A stretch of DNA of 64,000 nucleotides. Source: Burhinus oedicnemus (lineage: Eukaryota; Chordata; Aves; Charadriiformes; Burhinidae). The notes beneath the pieces were generated by a model. That model did no database searches. It had not been told where the DNA came from and saw only the letters and a list, made by a program, of their open reading frames with translations. Location of the stretch: assembly GCA_008921705.1 (NCBI GenBank), contig VFFE01006977.1, positions 499,311 to 563,310 of the forward strand, written 5' to 3'. The stretch's first letter is position 1. The number at the start of each line of letters is the position of its first letter. The translations under genes and the position numbers were made by a program. Of the stretch, positions 10,638-24,367 are shown piece by piece.

Positions 10638-13600
10638 TGCTTCTGTTGACATTTCAGTGGATGACAAACTTTATAAAATACATGTTTGTTTATGTATACT
10701 GAAATTCTAAACTAGCTGACCATGATCCTTCACTGCAGAGACTTACATTAGCAGCACATCTTCCATTACATTCAGTGTTCCCTGCACTATTTGAGAAACT
10801 AATGGCAGAGTGGAAACATATTTTAAACAGAGACGAAACTAGAACAAAGAACCACCTCACTGGTTTGCTAGAAGTGATGGAGGAGGAATATGTGGTCATC
10901 ACAGCTATGGGTATGGTGGGTGCTAAGAGGCAGCTGAGAGCTTCCCATACAAGCACCATCTTTCTTCCATCTGATAAACCAACATTGTGCCACCCAGTGC
11001 AAGAGCTACCTACGCAACATCCAAGCACATTTTACACCCACGCCAAACAAGTGAGTGGAATTAAGTACTCACATTGTATAAAATACATGTTTAACCACTG
11101 TACCCTACAGAGCGTAGTAGGTGAACAAAGTTTCTCTATGGTTAATAGCTTGTAGGAAAAACAAGCAAGTAAATCACAGAAGGAAAAAGAACCTGTAGCA
11201 TTCAGATAATGAAACAATTATCCACTTCAAAATAATGAGAAAAGCACCTTCCACAGGGAGTTTCTTTTCTTTCTTTTTTTTTTTCTTCTTGTTTTTTTCC
11301 CCTGGAAATATGTTACAGCCTATAGCCTTTTTATCCCTATTTTATCTATATCCCTTAGTTATTCTAAGGGTTACAGATGATTCTGCTGAGAAACAAAAAC
11401 AAAATAAACAAGTATTTTACACAGTGTATCAGAAAAGACAGTTTAAAAAATGCATAGCCTTACGCCTTGAGCATAAACACTGTTAAAATCAAGCAATTCA
11501 ATGGTTTTCATGTCAATCATATACAGAGGTCTCCAATGCCTCTGAATTTTATGAGCTGTCACTCATTCCAACCCCAAAGGTACCCCTACTAAATACAACC
11601 TTAATGACCTTGGAAAGTATGGTTTAAAATTTCTACTCTACAAAAATGTAAATTTATTAGAAACTAAAGAAGAAAAAACCCTGGCAATTTCTTATTAAAT
11701 AATACTTTTATGCCCTTGGATACGGACAGTTTGTGTACATACTGAAATTTTGGTCTTGGATGGATGAAAATGATGCTCAAAGACATCTGCAGACAGTAAG
11801 TGAATCTTCATTAAGCCAATGAAGATTATAGAGTATCTGGATTGTTTTATTCTCACTTCAATCCCTTATAATGTCGCCTATTTCATTGTGTTTGAACTCT
11901 CATGATGAAGCAGAAAAAATTCTGGTTTTGGTCAAACTTTATGTATGAGCTTATACAAAGCTTCCAAAAACTCACCCTACTGCAGACTTGGAATTTAAGT
12001 TACATTTCCCTTTACATTAAAGATGGGGATAATCTGCAAAATCTGTGTACTGCCCTGAAATTCAGCACACGTATGTGAGCTGCCTCACTGAGAGAAAGGT
12101 ACCACTAAGAAGCCAAGTTAAATTACAGATATTGACTCTATCTTTTTTCCAAGGGACTAACAGAGTAAAAAAAATGAAATATTAATAATGCTTTGTAGGG
12201 CAATGATCAAAGAAATAAAATAGCCCAGCAGAAAAAGAGAGGGAACAAATGGCTGTATCTACTGTGTTAATGAGCCTGGCAGCAGAAAATTAATTGGGTA
12301 CCAGGTGTATAATATTGTGAAGAATTTATGTCTCCATTTGCCAAGAGTAGCCCTGGAACTATTAGAAATAAAGTTAAAATGGCCTGGAGAATATGTTATC
12401 TGCTTGCCTCATTGTTCTGGCTGTTTTTTAAAGTTTATTTGGAAGATTCAGGTCAGAGGATTCAGCTGATACAAATTAACATACTCCTCAACTTCACTGA
12501 TTTATGTAAGCTAAAGTATCAGATCAAATGAGGAAGTAGAAATAAAACAAAGATTACCCTTTTTTTTTTATTATTATTTTAATAAAAATGTCCTGTGTTA
12601 CCAACATGGCAACACTAAAAATCAAATTACCTATGCAGACTGACCTGCATATTGTTAACACTTGCATTTCACCTTTTCATTTCACCTTTTAAGGCATTCC
12701 ATACTACTTTTCATCTGATGTACAAATATAAAATACTAGCATGAATCATCATTGCTATACTACTCCTTAATATTTTACATATAAAAGCATTATTAGGATG
12801 GTACAAAGCTATTTTAAATTCTTATACACTCATAAAAATATTTTTATTATAAAACTGAGACGTGATATACTTTTGCAGAAGTTTCACCTAATAAAACCTA
12901 TGAGAAAAATAGGTATCATTGAAGACAAAATCAGAACTACAGCAGGTGATATGGTCCCCAATATTGATGAAAATACATTCCCTAATGTTGATGCACATAA
13001 TATCATATCGGACATGTGGAAGAGCTAGAGCTATGAAGAGTCACTTCCTAGCGTGAACAGAGTAGGAAACCTTTGATATGAAGATTTCTTGCCTACTGAA
13101 GCATGTAATAAAAAGTACTAACCAAGTGCTTCACTTTCACAAAAACAATCAGATTTGCAATTGCAATACCAAGTACTTCTCAGCTGGATACAATTAAAAG
13201 ATTCTTCATGATGTTCCTCAAAAGGATTGCCCCAACTCCAGACCAATGTGGTGGGTATCCATCTAACATGGTCAATCAATGCAACTGCTGTTTCACACAC
13301 TTCTTGGCAACCTCAGCAGAGGACAATGTGGGATTGAATGTGTTAGATGACTTTGCAGAAGAAATTTAATCCTGAATATAATTTAATTTTAATCTACACT
13401 TTCCATCCTTTCTTCTTTAAGTTAATTTTATTTTGCCAAAGCAGTTCAAATACACTAAATATTTAGAGGTCAACTATGATGATTATATATGCAAGTGCAT
13501 TTTGCAGTTTGGGTGCATGTTGTAACTTAAATATTATAGACAGCCTTATTAACTATTAATTACACAGTGAATATGCAGAAAGCCTATCCTCTAACAAATC

Positions 13601-15141
13601 CACCAGATTAGCAGGAGTGCTACTGCTTTTATTGGTATTCTTAGATTGGTCTCACTAAGTCCTACTGATTTCCTGATATGTAAATTTTATCCTTTTTTAT
13701 TTGGCTTTTCTTATCCCATTCCCCCTCCCTAACCTAAAATAGAGCTCTCCATATCTTGGCAAGTATGTGAAATATGGCATAAAAAAATACAGATCAGAAA
13801 AAAAATACTCTTTTTCAGATTTTTGTATGTTCTCTTAACCTCATCGCAGACTTTCAGACAATGTGAATTGAACAGGTACAGGCTTTAGCCACAAAGATAT
13901 CACTTGCTCTCACTTCTCAGTCTCCATTTTTGATACAAAAAGAAAAAAAAAAATTAAGTCTATTTTACCCTTTCTATGGAGTAGGAAAGCATGTTCTTCT
14001 TAAGTTTTGAACATAGAACGTGGCTCTGAGGAATGACCCAGGTAGGAATTAAGGGAAAAGTACTAAAAACCTCTAGGGAGATATTGCGGAGACTTTACTG
14101 ATACCATCATAAAGAATAAGAATAGCTCAGGGTAAGCACATGGCTTGTCAGTGCATGTCTGCTAAGATAGGTTGTTTCTCAGGGCACTATATTTGTATCA
14201 CAAAATTCTGAAACAGATGAACACAAAAATAGTCCTTATCTTTGCAATACACGTCTTTCCTGAACAGCAGCAAACCGGGATCCTAATGGCACAATCAAAG
14301 TTTGTCTAAATTCAGAAATATGAATTAAATAGTACCTCCAGGTCCTCATTAACATACACAACCAATTCCTTATCAAAACTCTTCGGTTTCCTTGATAATG
14401 TTTTGAGTTTTAAAAATTTGCCATTAATTAATTTCTCAACAATGACCTCTGCAAGCTAAAGCTGCAATGTGGAAAAGAAACAGACATAAGTGGGGAAGAT
14501 GGATGAAGAGGGTCCAGTGTTTCAGCTGTTCAGATTCTGAAAAATGGGTTAACATTGGTGTTCAGAGCAGAAAGGAAAGCGTGCTGGCTCCCAGCTCCAT
14601 TAGGAGCTGAAGGACTGAGATGTGACTCGTGATGTACAATTCTGCTTTCCCTTCCATACAGCTCCTTTGCAGGCAAGTTATTTCATAAATACTGACATCT
14701 GAAAAAGAAAAAACAACCAACAGCCATTTTCCTCACCAAAACTGAAATCCAGTCACTGCTGGCATAACACCTTGGCACAGTGAAACAAATGCTATTTATA
14801 ACATCTAGCAGTAACCTAATATCATCAGGTATTCAAACATATGCCTTCAGCTACAGCATTTCCCTAAAGCATTCAATCCTCTTAGAGACCCAGGTTTTGT
14901 GGCAGTGGTTAAAAAATGTTCCTTCTACTTGATTAAGCGAACCATTTCATTCCCTAAAGGTATCAGACGTTACCTGACAGGAATAGAGACAAGAATTGAG
15001 CCTTGTTTCACAGAAAAAATATTAAAAACGCTAGACAAAATCAGTGTCACTGAAATACGTTGATGAAATACAGCATTTGGGAAAGAGAGCTTTGGTTAAA
15101 AGCTGCTGGCTAAGACTTAATCCAGGAAACAGCAAAACCAA
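10638..15141. other. Non-coding stretch with one suspected regulatory patch
   Basis: No exon is supported. Overlapping frames of 126 codons (plus, 10775-11155) and 112 codons (minus, 10690-11028) lie in one patch, but neither resembles a protein family. A pyrimidine-rich tract lies at 11262-11300. A possible conserved element at 12243-12300 is listed separately. Confidence 0.55.
12243..12300. promoter_or_regulatory. Possible conserved non-coding element
   Basis: The segment holds TGTTAATGAGCCTGGCAGC and GAAAATTAATTGGG, combining homeodomain-like TAATGA and TTAATTG cores with mixed, non-repetitive sequence. This texture is typical of vertebrate developmental enhancers, but it is a visual impression only. 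No alignment was possible. Confidence 0.2.
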
Positions 15142-15202
15142 CACATGCACACACACACACACATACACACACACACACAAAAAAAAAGAAAAGAAAAAAC
15201 CC
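15142..15202. repeat. (CA)n microsatellite followed by an A-rich tract
   Basis: The run starts ACATGCACACAC and continues as CA repeats with one CATACA interruption up to 15179. It passes into an A-rich tract with scattered G up to about 15200. On the minus strand it reads as a TG repeat and creates a short false frame rich in Val and Cys. Confidence 0.95.
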
Positions 15203-15509
15203 CAGCAAGCTGCTTAGAAAGGCTTTTTGAAGTTGATAAAGGCTATCAGCAAAGGCTTGTGTTCTCTCATAGCTAAAGAAGTAGACAGACTGGGAGTCAC
15301 TGTGCCTAACCTCTCCAAACAGCAAGATTCAATGTTGTTTTTAAGTGCTGACATAAGGTGAGGGCGGTAGCAGAAGGGACCTTCTGTACAGACTAAGGGA
15401 AAAAACAAATCTGTTTATAATTATTATTTTTATGGGACCAGTAATTTTATGCCTGATAAGTAATTAAGAAAGGAATAAAAGAAACTAGTGAGGAATTTTG
15501 TATCTCCTG

Positions 15510-16030
15510 TGCTGTAGGTCCGGGGTTTCTGAGGGGGTGAAAGATGACTCAGACCATGACTCAAAGAGCTGTCACGCCAGCACAGGGGGAACTGAGAGCC
15601 ACCTTCTGTCTTACCCTCAAAGTGGGTGATCTGGTCTCAGCAGTGCTGTATCATTAGTCATCTGATGACAATAAATTCGTGGAACATTAAAAACTCTTTG
15701 CCATAAACACACAAAGCCATAGAAATAGAAAAAGGATAAAAGAGCCAAGAAGGAGCAAACATGTGGATGCTCTTGCACAACACGGACCTTTTCAAGAGAC
15801 TACTTGGCCATCCACACGCAAGAACAGTGGGCAGGAAGCACCTCCAAACCTGATCATAGCCTTTGAACCAGACGTGGATTACGTTTCAGCCTGGGTCTGG
15901 ATACACCAGACCTACAACTTCACACCTACTGACCATTCTACAATCCAGCACAAATCATCAGCTGGATCCTTATACTGGTTTCAACAGATCATGTCAAGTG
16001 TCGGGTGTAAAGCCTTGTAATTCCAGCACA
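15510..16030 (+). mobile_element. Possible old solo LTR, unclassified
   Basis: The stretch differs from its flanks in texture. It has more G+C, a TATA-like GGATAAAAGAGCC near 15735, then sequence rich in CAC/ACC (for example AACACGGACC and GGAAGCACCTCC), and a late AAAGCCTTG block near 16008. This order (upstream region, TATA box, transcribed part, polyadenylation-like end) resembles an avian endogenous-retrovirus LTR. I cannot place exact ends, target duplications or a family, and no retroviral gene is present. An open frame at 15763-16020 crosses it but has no recognisable product. Confidence 0.28.
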
Positions 16031-18636
16031 GATCTTCATTAATTTTAAAAGTAAGATTGCTTCTGTGACTTAATGTTTCCAAGTAAGGAGAGAACTGCAG
16101 AAGGGTGGGGAAACTATATTCCACCCATGGAGCACAGCTCAAAGGCATTAAAAAAAAGATCAGAAATTCACATGTTCACAAGAATAAGACTAGAGAAACG
16201 GAGCACAAAATGCCCCGTCACAGTCCAAGGGCTTGTCTGCTGTGAATAATTTTTGGATTTTGGCAGGAACACATGCTAGTTTAATTTGCTTTTGCAAAAT
16301 TTTGTTTACTTGGCAGTTCCTTCTTACCAATCAACAAGCTGTTTTGGGCCACCACTTCCAATGTTGTTAAAACATATACACAAACCTGAAAAGGATTTAG
16401 TGTATGGCTGCTCCATGGTTTCCCTCTTGAGGGCATATACAAAACAAAGAGTTTACAGATTATAAATATATCCAACATGAAATTACAGATTGAGAGCTAT
16501 CTGTCTAAAAAAACGGTCAGGAAAACAATGAAATAAATTAAAAGCTTTACACTCTACACCATTATCATGAGAGGAGAATAGCCCTTATGCTAGGACTAAA
16601 ACAATCAAGTCAATCTAAACTGTATGCAAATAAATTTTTGCTAGGGACACAGATTTCAACTTGCCAGTTCTAGATTTATTTGAAATACCGAAAAAAAATT
16701 TCCACAAACAGTTTAAAGGAAACAGAAGTCCTGGAACAGGTATCTAAATGTGGCAGTAAGATAAGACTGTAAACAAATGCACGCCTGCAGAGTGAAACAA
16801 ATTTAATTATGCATAACTGCTAAGTATTGGTTTTGTTGCTAAAGTAGTGTCATAATCAGAAATAAGTGAACAACAGTATATCTAATTTTATGGCACCTGT
16901 AACAATAAAATTCTTTGATACATGGCATAGAGCAGGGTTTTAAGAAAAAAGTAATCATTCATTAGGAAAGGAAAAAAAAACAAACAACCTTCCAGAATAT
17001 TTTCTGTTTTCAGAAACGTATCCACTTGTAACTTTCTCTTCCCTCTCCCCCACCTGCTTTTTTTCTTAATCCAGTATAATACACAGGAACTTTCTGACAC
17101 TCAAACTTGAAATAGATAAAAATAAATGTGTAATAGAAGAAAATGAAATTACTAAATTTTCCATCCAGGATATACAAGATGTTTTGGCCTAACTGCATTA
17201 GTTACAGAGGAAAGTAAAAAGTAATGTGAGAAAACCTTTTATATTTTTCTTTATAGAAATGTAGTGTTTGTCTCCCAAACAGACAAAAACCCCTCAAAAC
17301 TAATCACTTGGAAGAGATAAAAAACATGAGGATTTCAACGGCCCACAACTTTAGCTGAAGCTCTATTGAGAGTGCTTAACCAGCAAAAGAAAAGGAAGGG
17401 CAATGCAAAAGCCGGAAAAAAGGAAATAGTGTGTTATCAAAGGACTATTAATTGCTCCCAAAGTAAGAGCAAGTGATGATCTTCTTCCTTTATTTACTTG
17501 GACTTTCAGCTGTCTAATCAAAGAAATGTGTTGGTCGTGCTGAAAGAAAACTGTACCTTTTGTTTCAGTTATTGCCCACTAGACCTTAAGGGCTTTCTTC
17601 GGATTGGTTTTATAGCTCACTACTGCACTTCAGAGAAGAAAACGAGCGGCAGACAGCTCCCAATGTCAGCTTATATGGTTAGTAAACAGGAACAGGATTA
17701 CAGAGCACCACTCGGCTCACTGAAGTTTTGCGGCTGTTATTACTTGGTTGGTCCTTCCTCCAAAGCTGAAATTTCTAGTTATAGTAAATTTACTGCATTT
17801 GGAAACCTGACTTTCTAATTATAATTAGCTTTACTATTCAAGCCAATAGATCAAAAAAGCTAAAACAAAACAACTTTCCAAATGGAGGACTTAGATTACA
17901 GGTTTTGGGTACTCACATTCCCTGCTCTCAAAGCAAAGCAGTTTGGCATGAACTACATTTCCAGCAGCGCTCTTGCAGCTAGTACCTGACTAAGTAAATA
18001 AAAAATGGTTTCTTACTACCCTGCAGACCTCAGTATATTAGATGTTTGTCTTCAAACTCTAAAACCTGGAAGAAGAAAAGATGGAAATGCACCTCTTCCT
18101 TCTGTCCTTTGCTCCCTGCACCCCTCTCATACAACCCACTTACCAAAGTGTGCCCTACCAAAGCCATGAAAGTGTAAAAGTATCAAGTCCTCTTTCTGTT
18201 ATCCAGAGCAGTAAGTTTTATAATTTGCCTGCAGGCAGAATAGGGACAAGCAGCTTTTCAAGGATTTTATGGCATAACAGAATTCTTAAAACAGCAAAAT
18301 TATTTTGGAAGAAAATTTCTAACTCCTGCTGGAGAGAGCAAAGAAGTTCCAGATGATCTGTAAATAATATATAATGTATGCTGATTTTTTCCTCTAGATT
18401 TGCTTTATTCTGCCTTTTTAAGGCTTTCTCAACATTGAAAACAGAGCCTACTTCTAATAATGGATACCATTAAAGAATGCATGTGTACTGGCTGAAAACA
18501 ACCGCAAGCACATTTCTCAGAGCATGTAAGACTATAGTTATTTCTGTCCAAGATGAGGCCTACAGGAGTGAAGAAAACCTACAATGATATTTTGTACCAA
18601 AATTTTTTATTCAAGATGTTTATGGTACTGCAGATG
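16031..18636. other. Non-coding stretch, nothing large recognised
   Basis: AT-rich non-coding DNA. The only item singled out is a 14-bp palindrome at 17815-17828. The open frames, such as 17498-17818, do not resemble known proteins. Confidence 0.6.
17815..17828. promoter_or_regulatory. Perfect 14-bp homeodomain-type palindrome
   Basis: CTAATTATAATTAG equals its own reverse complement and contains two TAATTA-type cores, the classic homeodomain recognition core. In AT-rich DNA such a site can arise by chance, so function is only a possibility. Confidence 0.3.
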
Positions 18637-19110
18637 TTACAGGTTTATTTCTTTTCTTAGATACCGAGTAAACACAGCAAATTGTTCCCCTGGGAGTTTG
18701 CAAGCCAAGGCACATACAAGTCTGCCTGCATCCATAGGAATCCAAATACCATTAAAAAAGCCTGTCTCAAGGGGCTGACGAAGCTCATGCTTTACTGGAC
18801 CTGACCAGAATTCTGGCATCTCAGTGAAACAAACATAGAAAATGGGTAATTTATGAAAAAGCTTGCAGCACAACAGCGTCAGCTCCGGGTCAAGCTCTGT
18901 TATTTTATGCCCCCCTCGCCCCCTACCTTTTACCCCAACTAAAGGGAGGAGTAGTGAGATGAAAGAGGAGTAATCAGGCGCACTAAAAGCGCTCAACTAG
19001 AAGAGATGGGGCAGACATACTTGCCTATCGCAGGAAGCAACAACACCACGAGGTCATTGTATCCCAAACCCGTCCCGACAAAGGCAGCTTTGTCGGTCTA
19101 TTTACTTTTC
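18637..19110. other. CpG-enriched patch with hairpin; possible exon or regulatory region
   Basis: Compared with its neighbours this patch has clearly more CpG dinucleotides, especially 18880-19110 (for example TCCGGGTC, CTCGCC, GGCGCAC, AAGCGCTC, CCCGTCCCGAC). The minus strand is open over 18637-18996 with a 119-codon frame containing ITELDPELTLL and FTEMPEFWSGPVKHELR, which I do not recognise. On the minus strand the C-runs at 18909-18945 become G-runs. Possible explanations are a weak promoter or enhancer, an unidentified exon of a non-coding RNA, or an eroded retroelement. None is demonstrated. Confidence 0.25.
19075..19096. repeat. Perfect 9-bp hairpin in CpG-enriched patch
   Basis: CCGACAAAG and CTTTGTCGG are exact reverse complements separated by the 4-nt loop GCAG. 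The stem includes CpG pairs, which are rare in this AT-rich window. Confidence 0.8.
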
Positions 19111-20435
19111 GCAGCTTGTCTTGCTTTGTGCCTTTGATAAGCCGTCAGGGCTAGCTCCTCCAAGGACTATATTCCCCAAAAAATGCTCTCTGCCAGCTTC
19201 ACATATGGTACAGTTTCTTGTGCTTCAGAAGCCTGCAGTTCTCGTAAGAACTCTTCATGTTTTCCATAATAATTTTAAATACTTTTCGCATTATTTCTCC
19301 AGCTGTGCTGTGTACAGACTGTGCAGCACTACAAATCCTGCCCTATAACATTACTTACTCTTAGCTGGTGCTGCGATCTTGTGGGTTAAGCTGCAGAAAT
19401 ATTAAAAAAGACAGATTAGATAGCTGAATGCCAAACATAAGTACCCGTGTGTACGCACAAAACAGATAACTTTACCAACGTTATCCAGGCGCTGAAATAA
19501 AGCAAATTTTAAATCAGATTAGTTCATTTGGCTCCAAATGAGCAAAAAGCTCACATTTCTCAGCTCCAGAGACATTTTTTTAAAAGCTGATCAGGCTGAA
19601 CTACCTTCCAGAAATTAACACTACCCGCCACCTTATAGAGCAGGACATCCATTTGCTAAAATAACATTTTTCAAAGGTCTTGAAACAGTCAGGACTTCTC
19701 TGTTTTTGAAACACCCGGGAAGAGCAACAGGAGAACAATTCCTCAGGTGGAGACCCTCGTGCAACAAGTCTGCCTGCCCAGGGTCCAGCTTTGCCTGCTC
19801 TGGAGCTGGGGAAAGCTGGAGCACAACAAGGGATAGTTGTGGAGTAAGAATGTCATTCAGGGACCTGTGCCACACCACTGCTCTTTAAAATTCACTTATT
19901 AAATGAATAGCTTATTTTGCAATAATTTGTCTGCATAATCAAGCTTATAGCGAAGCCTAGAATACAAGAACTGTTAATACCAGGGTGACTAAGCCATCCA
20001 CTTGCAAAAGCCAGAGAGAGAAAGGGGATAAAAAGCATGTCTGAGGACGGGAAATGTTCCACACTGAGAGTACAGAGTGGCCTTTTTCTGAAGAATGATG
20101 AGTGCTTTGCAGCTGCCCTGACCTCATTATATTCACTCTGCTGAAATTCAGACTTCCTATTCTGACGCTTTCTTAGGAAGGTGAAGGAAGAGGTTTTTAA
20201 ACTCGCCAGTCATGGATGATTAGACATCTTCCTTCCACTGATAATTAAGGGGAGTGAGATACCTCAACAGTACTCGTGCTCTCCAAAACCTCCCTCCTAG
20301 GAATGCAGCTTCTGGCAAGCAGTTTTTACAATGAATAATTTCACCTGCCCATTTTCACTCACCACCCCTCTGAGCTTCAACAGCTACAGTTCAAAATGAG
20401 AGATCACCTCTGGCAAGCCTGAAATGGATTAGTGA

Positions 20436-20700
20436 TAAATTGCTTCTCCTCCTATTAATCAATTTTCAGCACATTATTCTGGTCAAATCAGTAGGCGACC
20501 ATCTTCCCTAGGAAGGCACCGGGACCTGAGGGAATGAAGATGAAAGCTTTTTTCTACATAGATAAACATGGTACATTTTTAATTCATTAAGATCTTCATC
20601 TAACTCCTCTAAAAACAATAGATTGCTCACAATGCTCTTTTAATGGCAATTATAGTGGATTACCAGCAAGTAGAAATTAAAAGATAATCCATATTTGAGA
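20436..20700. promoter_or_regulatory. Possible conserved non-coding element
   Basis: The patch contains CCTATTAATCAATTTTCAGC, GGTCAAATCAGTAGGCGACC, GGCAATTATAGTGGATTACC and AGATAATCCATATTTGAG. It combines homeodomain-like cores (ATTAATCAATT, CAATTA), a bicoid/OTX-like GGATTA and complex non-repetitive sequence. This is typical of vertebrate enhancers, but it is judged by eye only. Confidence 0.22.
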
Positions 20701-23700
20701 ATTTAGTACTTCCCCACAGCTGCATTGCAAGTATTGTCTGCCTGTCATCAGCATTTCTGAGCATTTCTTGTTGTGTTATTATGCTTTCACTAACCTGCAG
20801 TAGCAATGCAAATATTTGTGCCCAGTGCAGTTCAAACTGGTGGTTTCAGTGGGACATCACATGGGTGCTGGTTTCTTCACCATGCACCAGCTTGAAGTAT
20901 CACATTCCAGCATCCTGTTCTCGGTGTCACTGAAACTGTTCCCATTTACACCAAGAGTGCAGCCTACGCTTTAATATTCTGCCATAAAAACTTTTCCCTT
21001 ACAAAGGAGACGCATTCCCTTCCAAATCAACAGCGGCTTCCTGAGAAGGCGGGTTTTCTCAGAAGAGCAGTCTCCAGAGATATGATGGACCTCTGCTACA
21101 CAACTATACACAAGACCTACTGTTCTCGTCTCACGCCGTCCCTGGATTCTTGAAGTCTTTCAGGGAGCCACAGGATGCAGTGGCTTCCTATCTTCTCTTG
21201 TTTCCATCTACTTGAATGGATGTCATAGGCTAAATTCCAAATCAGGATGAAATTAGGTTGTTGCCACTGACTTTTGGGTTGGCTTTAAGCTTTTCCAGAC
21301 TGCCTCTTTATGAAGTTATCTTTTGATGAAAATCCTAATGGTTTGTGTGACCACAGGAAGAGAGATCAGTAATTATATTTTCTGTCATTATTCTTTCACG
21401 TTGGAGAACAAAATGCCTTTTTGTTTCCCAAACAAGAAACTTGTATGTAAAAGAAACACAGATGAAATTTTCCTTAGATCCCAAAAACATCTTTCTTTAC
21501 CAAAGCCCTGCAGGTTATCTAAGAACTGTGATCTTCCGATTTTGGTCACATCTCTTCTTACACAGCAAAATCACTTATGAAAATAATTCCTGTGAAATGT
21601 ATAATAAGAAATCTAAATTTCAATCCACAAAGTCAAAATGTAGTAGTTTACTCCAGCTGCATGTCGTTCTGGCATTACCCGACATAAGAGCTGCATTCTG
21701 AAATAACAGAGCATTCAGTCCTCCAGAATTAATATTTTTATGCTCACCTTTCTTCTGATTAAAAATCTCAGAAAGGCATACACACAATGACACAGTGTGA
21801 TTAAAAAAAGAGGAAACCAGAGGCCCCATGAAAGTATTCTAGGAGGTTAGCCCACTGCAGTAGCTCAGTACGCACCTGACTGATGTGTGTATACACAAAC
21901 CACTCAAAGGCTAAAAGCAGATCCACCTCCAAATGATTTTTACAGTTGATGAGACTACGTGAGGAGACTGGGTCCATACATCAAAGGAAAAATATTTATT
22001 TCAGACTTGGTAAGTATCTATACTGACCCGTTTCATCACACTACATTCATCATGTATTTGCTAGAAACAACTTTTTCCCTAATCCAAGTGATCTCCCTTC
22101 TATAGGCTTATTCTCTTACACTTAGTGGTCTGCTAGGTACATATTTTTTTTCAGACAATGAGCATGTAATATTTTCACTACTGGAACAGCAAATGGATGC
22201 ATAAGAAATCTTCAGTCACTTTCTAGGTAGGGCTACAAAGGCAACATACCATCTGTATAATAGTTTTGCATCGTTTAATATCATGAATAGTTCTATGGTG
22301 TACTAGAATACACGGTACAATAAAATTAGTCTAAGATATCTCCAGTGCATTCAAAGAGAAAATATTTGTGTTTTCTGAATGTAAAGACAGAATCATAAAC
22401 TGCAAACAGTTAACATTCTGTGTTGATTATTAAGTCTAGGGCCCGCATGTCATGCATGCAATATTTATTACTCTGTTCTTTGTATTTCAGAGGTAAGTAT
22501 ATAAAATACCTGAAATACTATAGCGATTGTCAGACTGGGCTTTGGAGATTATGTAAAAGACAACTTCATTGATAGGAAAGAGATTATAAATAAAAACACA
22601 TGATAGATTTCATTGATCTAACGCCCTCTGAACACGTAACTCATAAAGGTGTTTAAGGACATTTAGATGCCTTGTTTGAACAGCAATCCACGTCTGTTGG
22701 TAATTTGAATTTTAAATTCTTGCATTAGCTTCAGGGAAAAGCAGTGGGTGTACTCAGCCAGCTAGAGGTATGAGGAAGAAGAGATAAGAAACATTAAAAT
22801 AGAAAAGCAAGAAAAAGTGTCTATTTCAAAGTGGGTACTGTTAATTAATAAGTTATGAGCCAAAAAGAAAATGTATAAATATTCCAGTGATGGGATTTGC
22901 AGTTTAAAAATAAATTTAACTCAGAATTCAAAACAACTCTGCAGACAATTTTTTCTTGCAAGTACCTGCTTTTTCAGTTCATGAAGTATTTTCTCCCGAT
23001 TTTTGAATGCAGGCAAAATACACTTTATTTAAGACTAAATCTTTTATTAGTAAAATACAAACAAATTTTGCTAATGATCAGTTGCTGGCCAATGACAACA
23101 ACCAACAAATTATGCTTGAAATATATGGAATATACTTATTTGTTCTGAACTAGGCTTGAGCCTACAGTAATCACAGGAAGCTACTCAAATAGGTGTACGG
23201 ACCAATGTACCATGGTGAGATAAATGCCCGATTAATTAGAAGAGTGATCCTACCAGGCACTGACTTGTGACGCAATTAATGCAGTGCCATGTGGTCCTCA
23301 GGAGGATAAGGAGGTACCTTGTTCCATGGATTCATAAAGGCTCCAGGAGCTCTTCTGACTACAAGGGATCACCTATTCACAGTTGAAGAACAGGCATTCT
23401 ATCCTTAATCAGACCTGTACAGTGATAAGCAAGGAAAACATCTGCCCTGCTATAACCAGTTTTGGGAAGTGTCTAATGCATGGAAAGTACACAAGGAGTG
23501 AAATAATCTAGCTTTGGAGTCTAGGTATGAGAGTAAAGAGATGCAATGAAAATTGTACACTCTAAGACAGCATCTCTAGCACAGGACAAGCATGTATTCT
23601 ACATCCTAGTTATTCGTCCTGCACAGAAAATGCTTCGCATTGGGGAAGGATTTGACTGCCCTAAGTAAAAGACACAGATGGACTGGATTATTTCCCTACA

Positions 23701-24367
23701 GTTGCCACTACCTTCTTAAATCATCTGATCATGAGTTGATGTGGGTAAGCAAGAAGACAGATAAACCATAGCTCAGCTGAGACCTCATCTGTTTGTCTCC
23801 TTCAACCAGAGAAAGCCCATCAACTTGCCTATAGTAAAGGGATACCGAAGTACTCCGTAGCACAGTCTATAGTTTATATAGGACAGCCACCTGCCTGAAA
23901 TAGGCAGGAGCAAGAAGGAATTTTCAGGGGAGGAGGAGACTAGACTACGTTTCCTACTATCTTTGCAGCATCAGCAAAAATGAAGTTGCACAGTATGGAT
24001 ACTATTCAAATTTTGTCATAACTTCTGACTTTGGAAGCCTCCCAATAGGCAAAGTCTAGTGTGGTAGAACACTGACAGCTATCCCTGCAATGCGGAAGGT
24101 ATGGCAGAAGCTGGTGGGCCTAGAGAAATGGTCAGGTCCAGTCAGCAGCAAGACACAACTTGAGCTTTGGGAAAGGAGGAGAAAACCATCACGCTCTACA
24201 CCTCTAGCCTCCTAGCAGTTTGCTTAATGCAGCCTCTAAACAGACCAAGAATTTTTCTGTCCCCTATCTATATCCACGCACTGCTTATGCTTAATTATGT
24301 TTCCTTCAGAAGTGCTTTTTAATAAAATTGAAGCCTGCTGCTTAAGCCCTTGTCATACATCTGTGCC

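Noticed and set aside
10690..11155. Overlapping frames of 112 (minus) and 126 (plus) codons
   Set aside because: Both strands being open in the same patch suggests a low stop density by chance. Neither product resembles a known protein.
15110..15325. Minus-strand frame rich in Val/Cys
   Set aside because: It is a translation artefact of the CA microsatellite.
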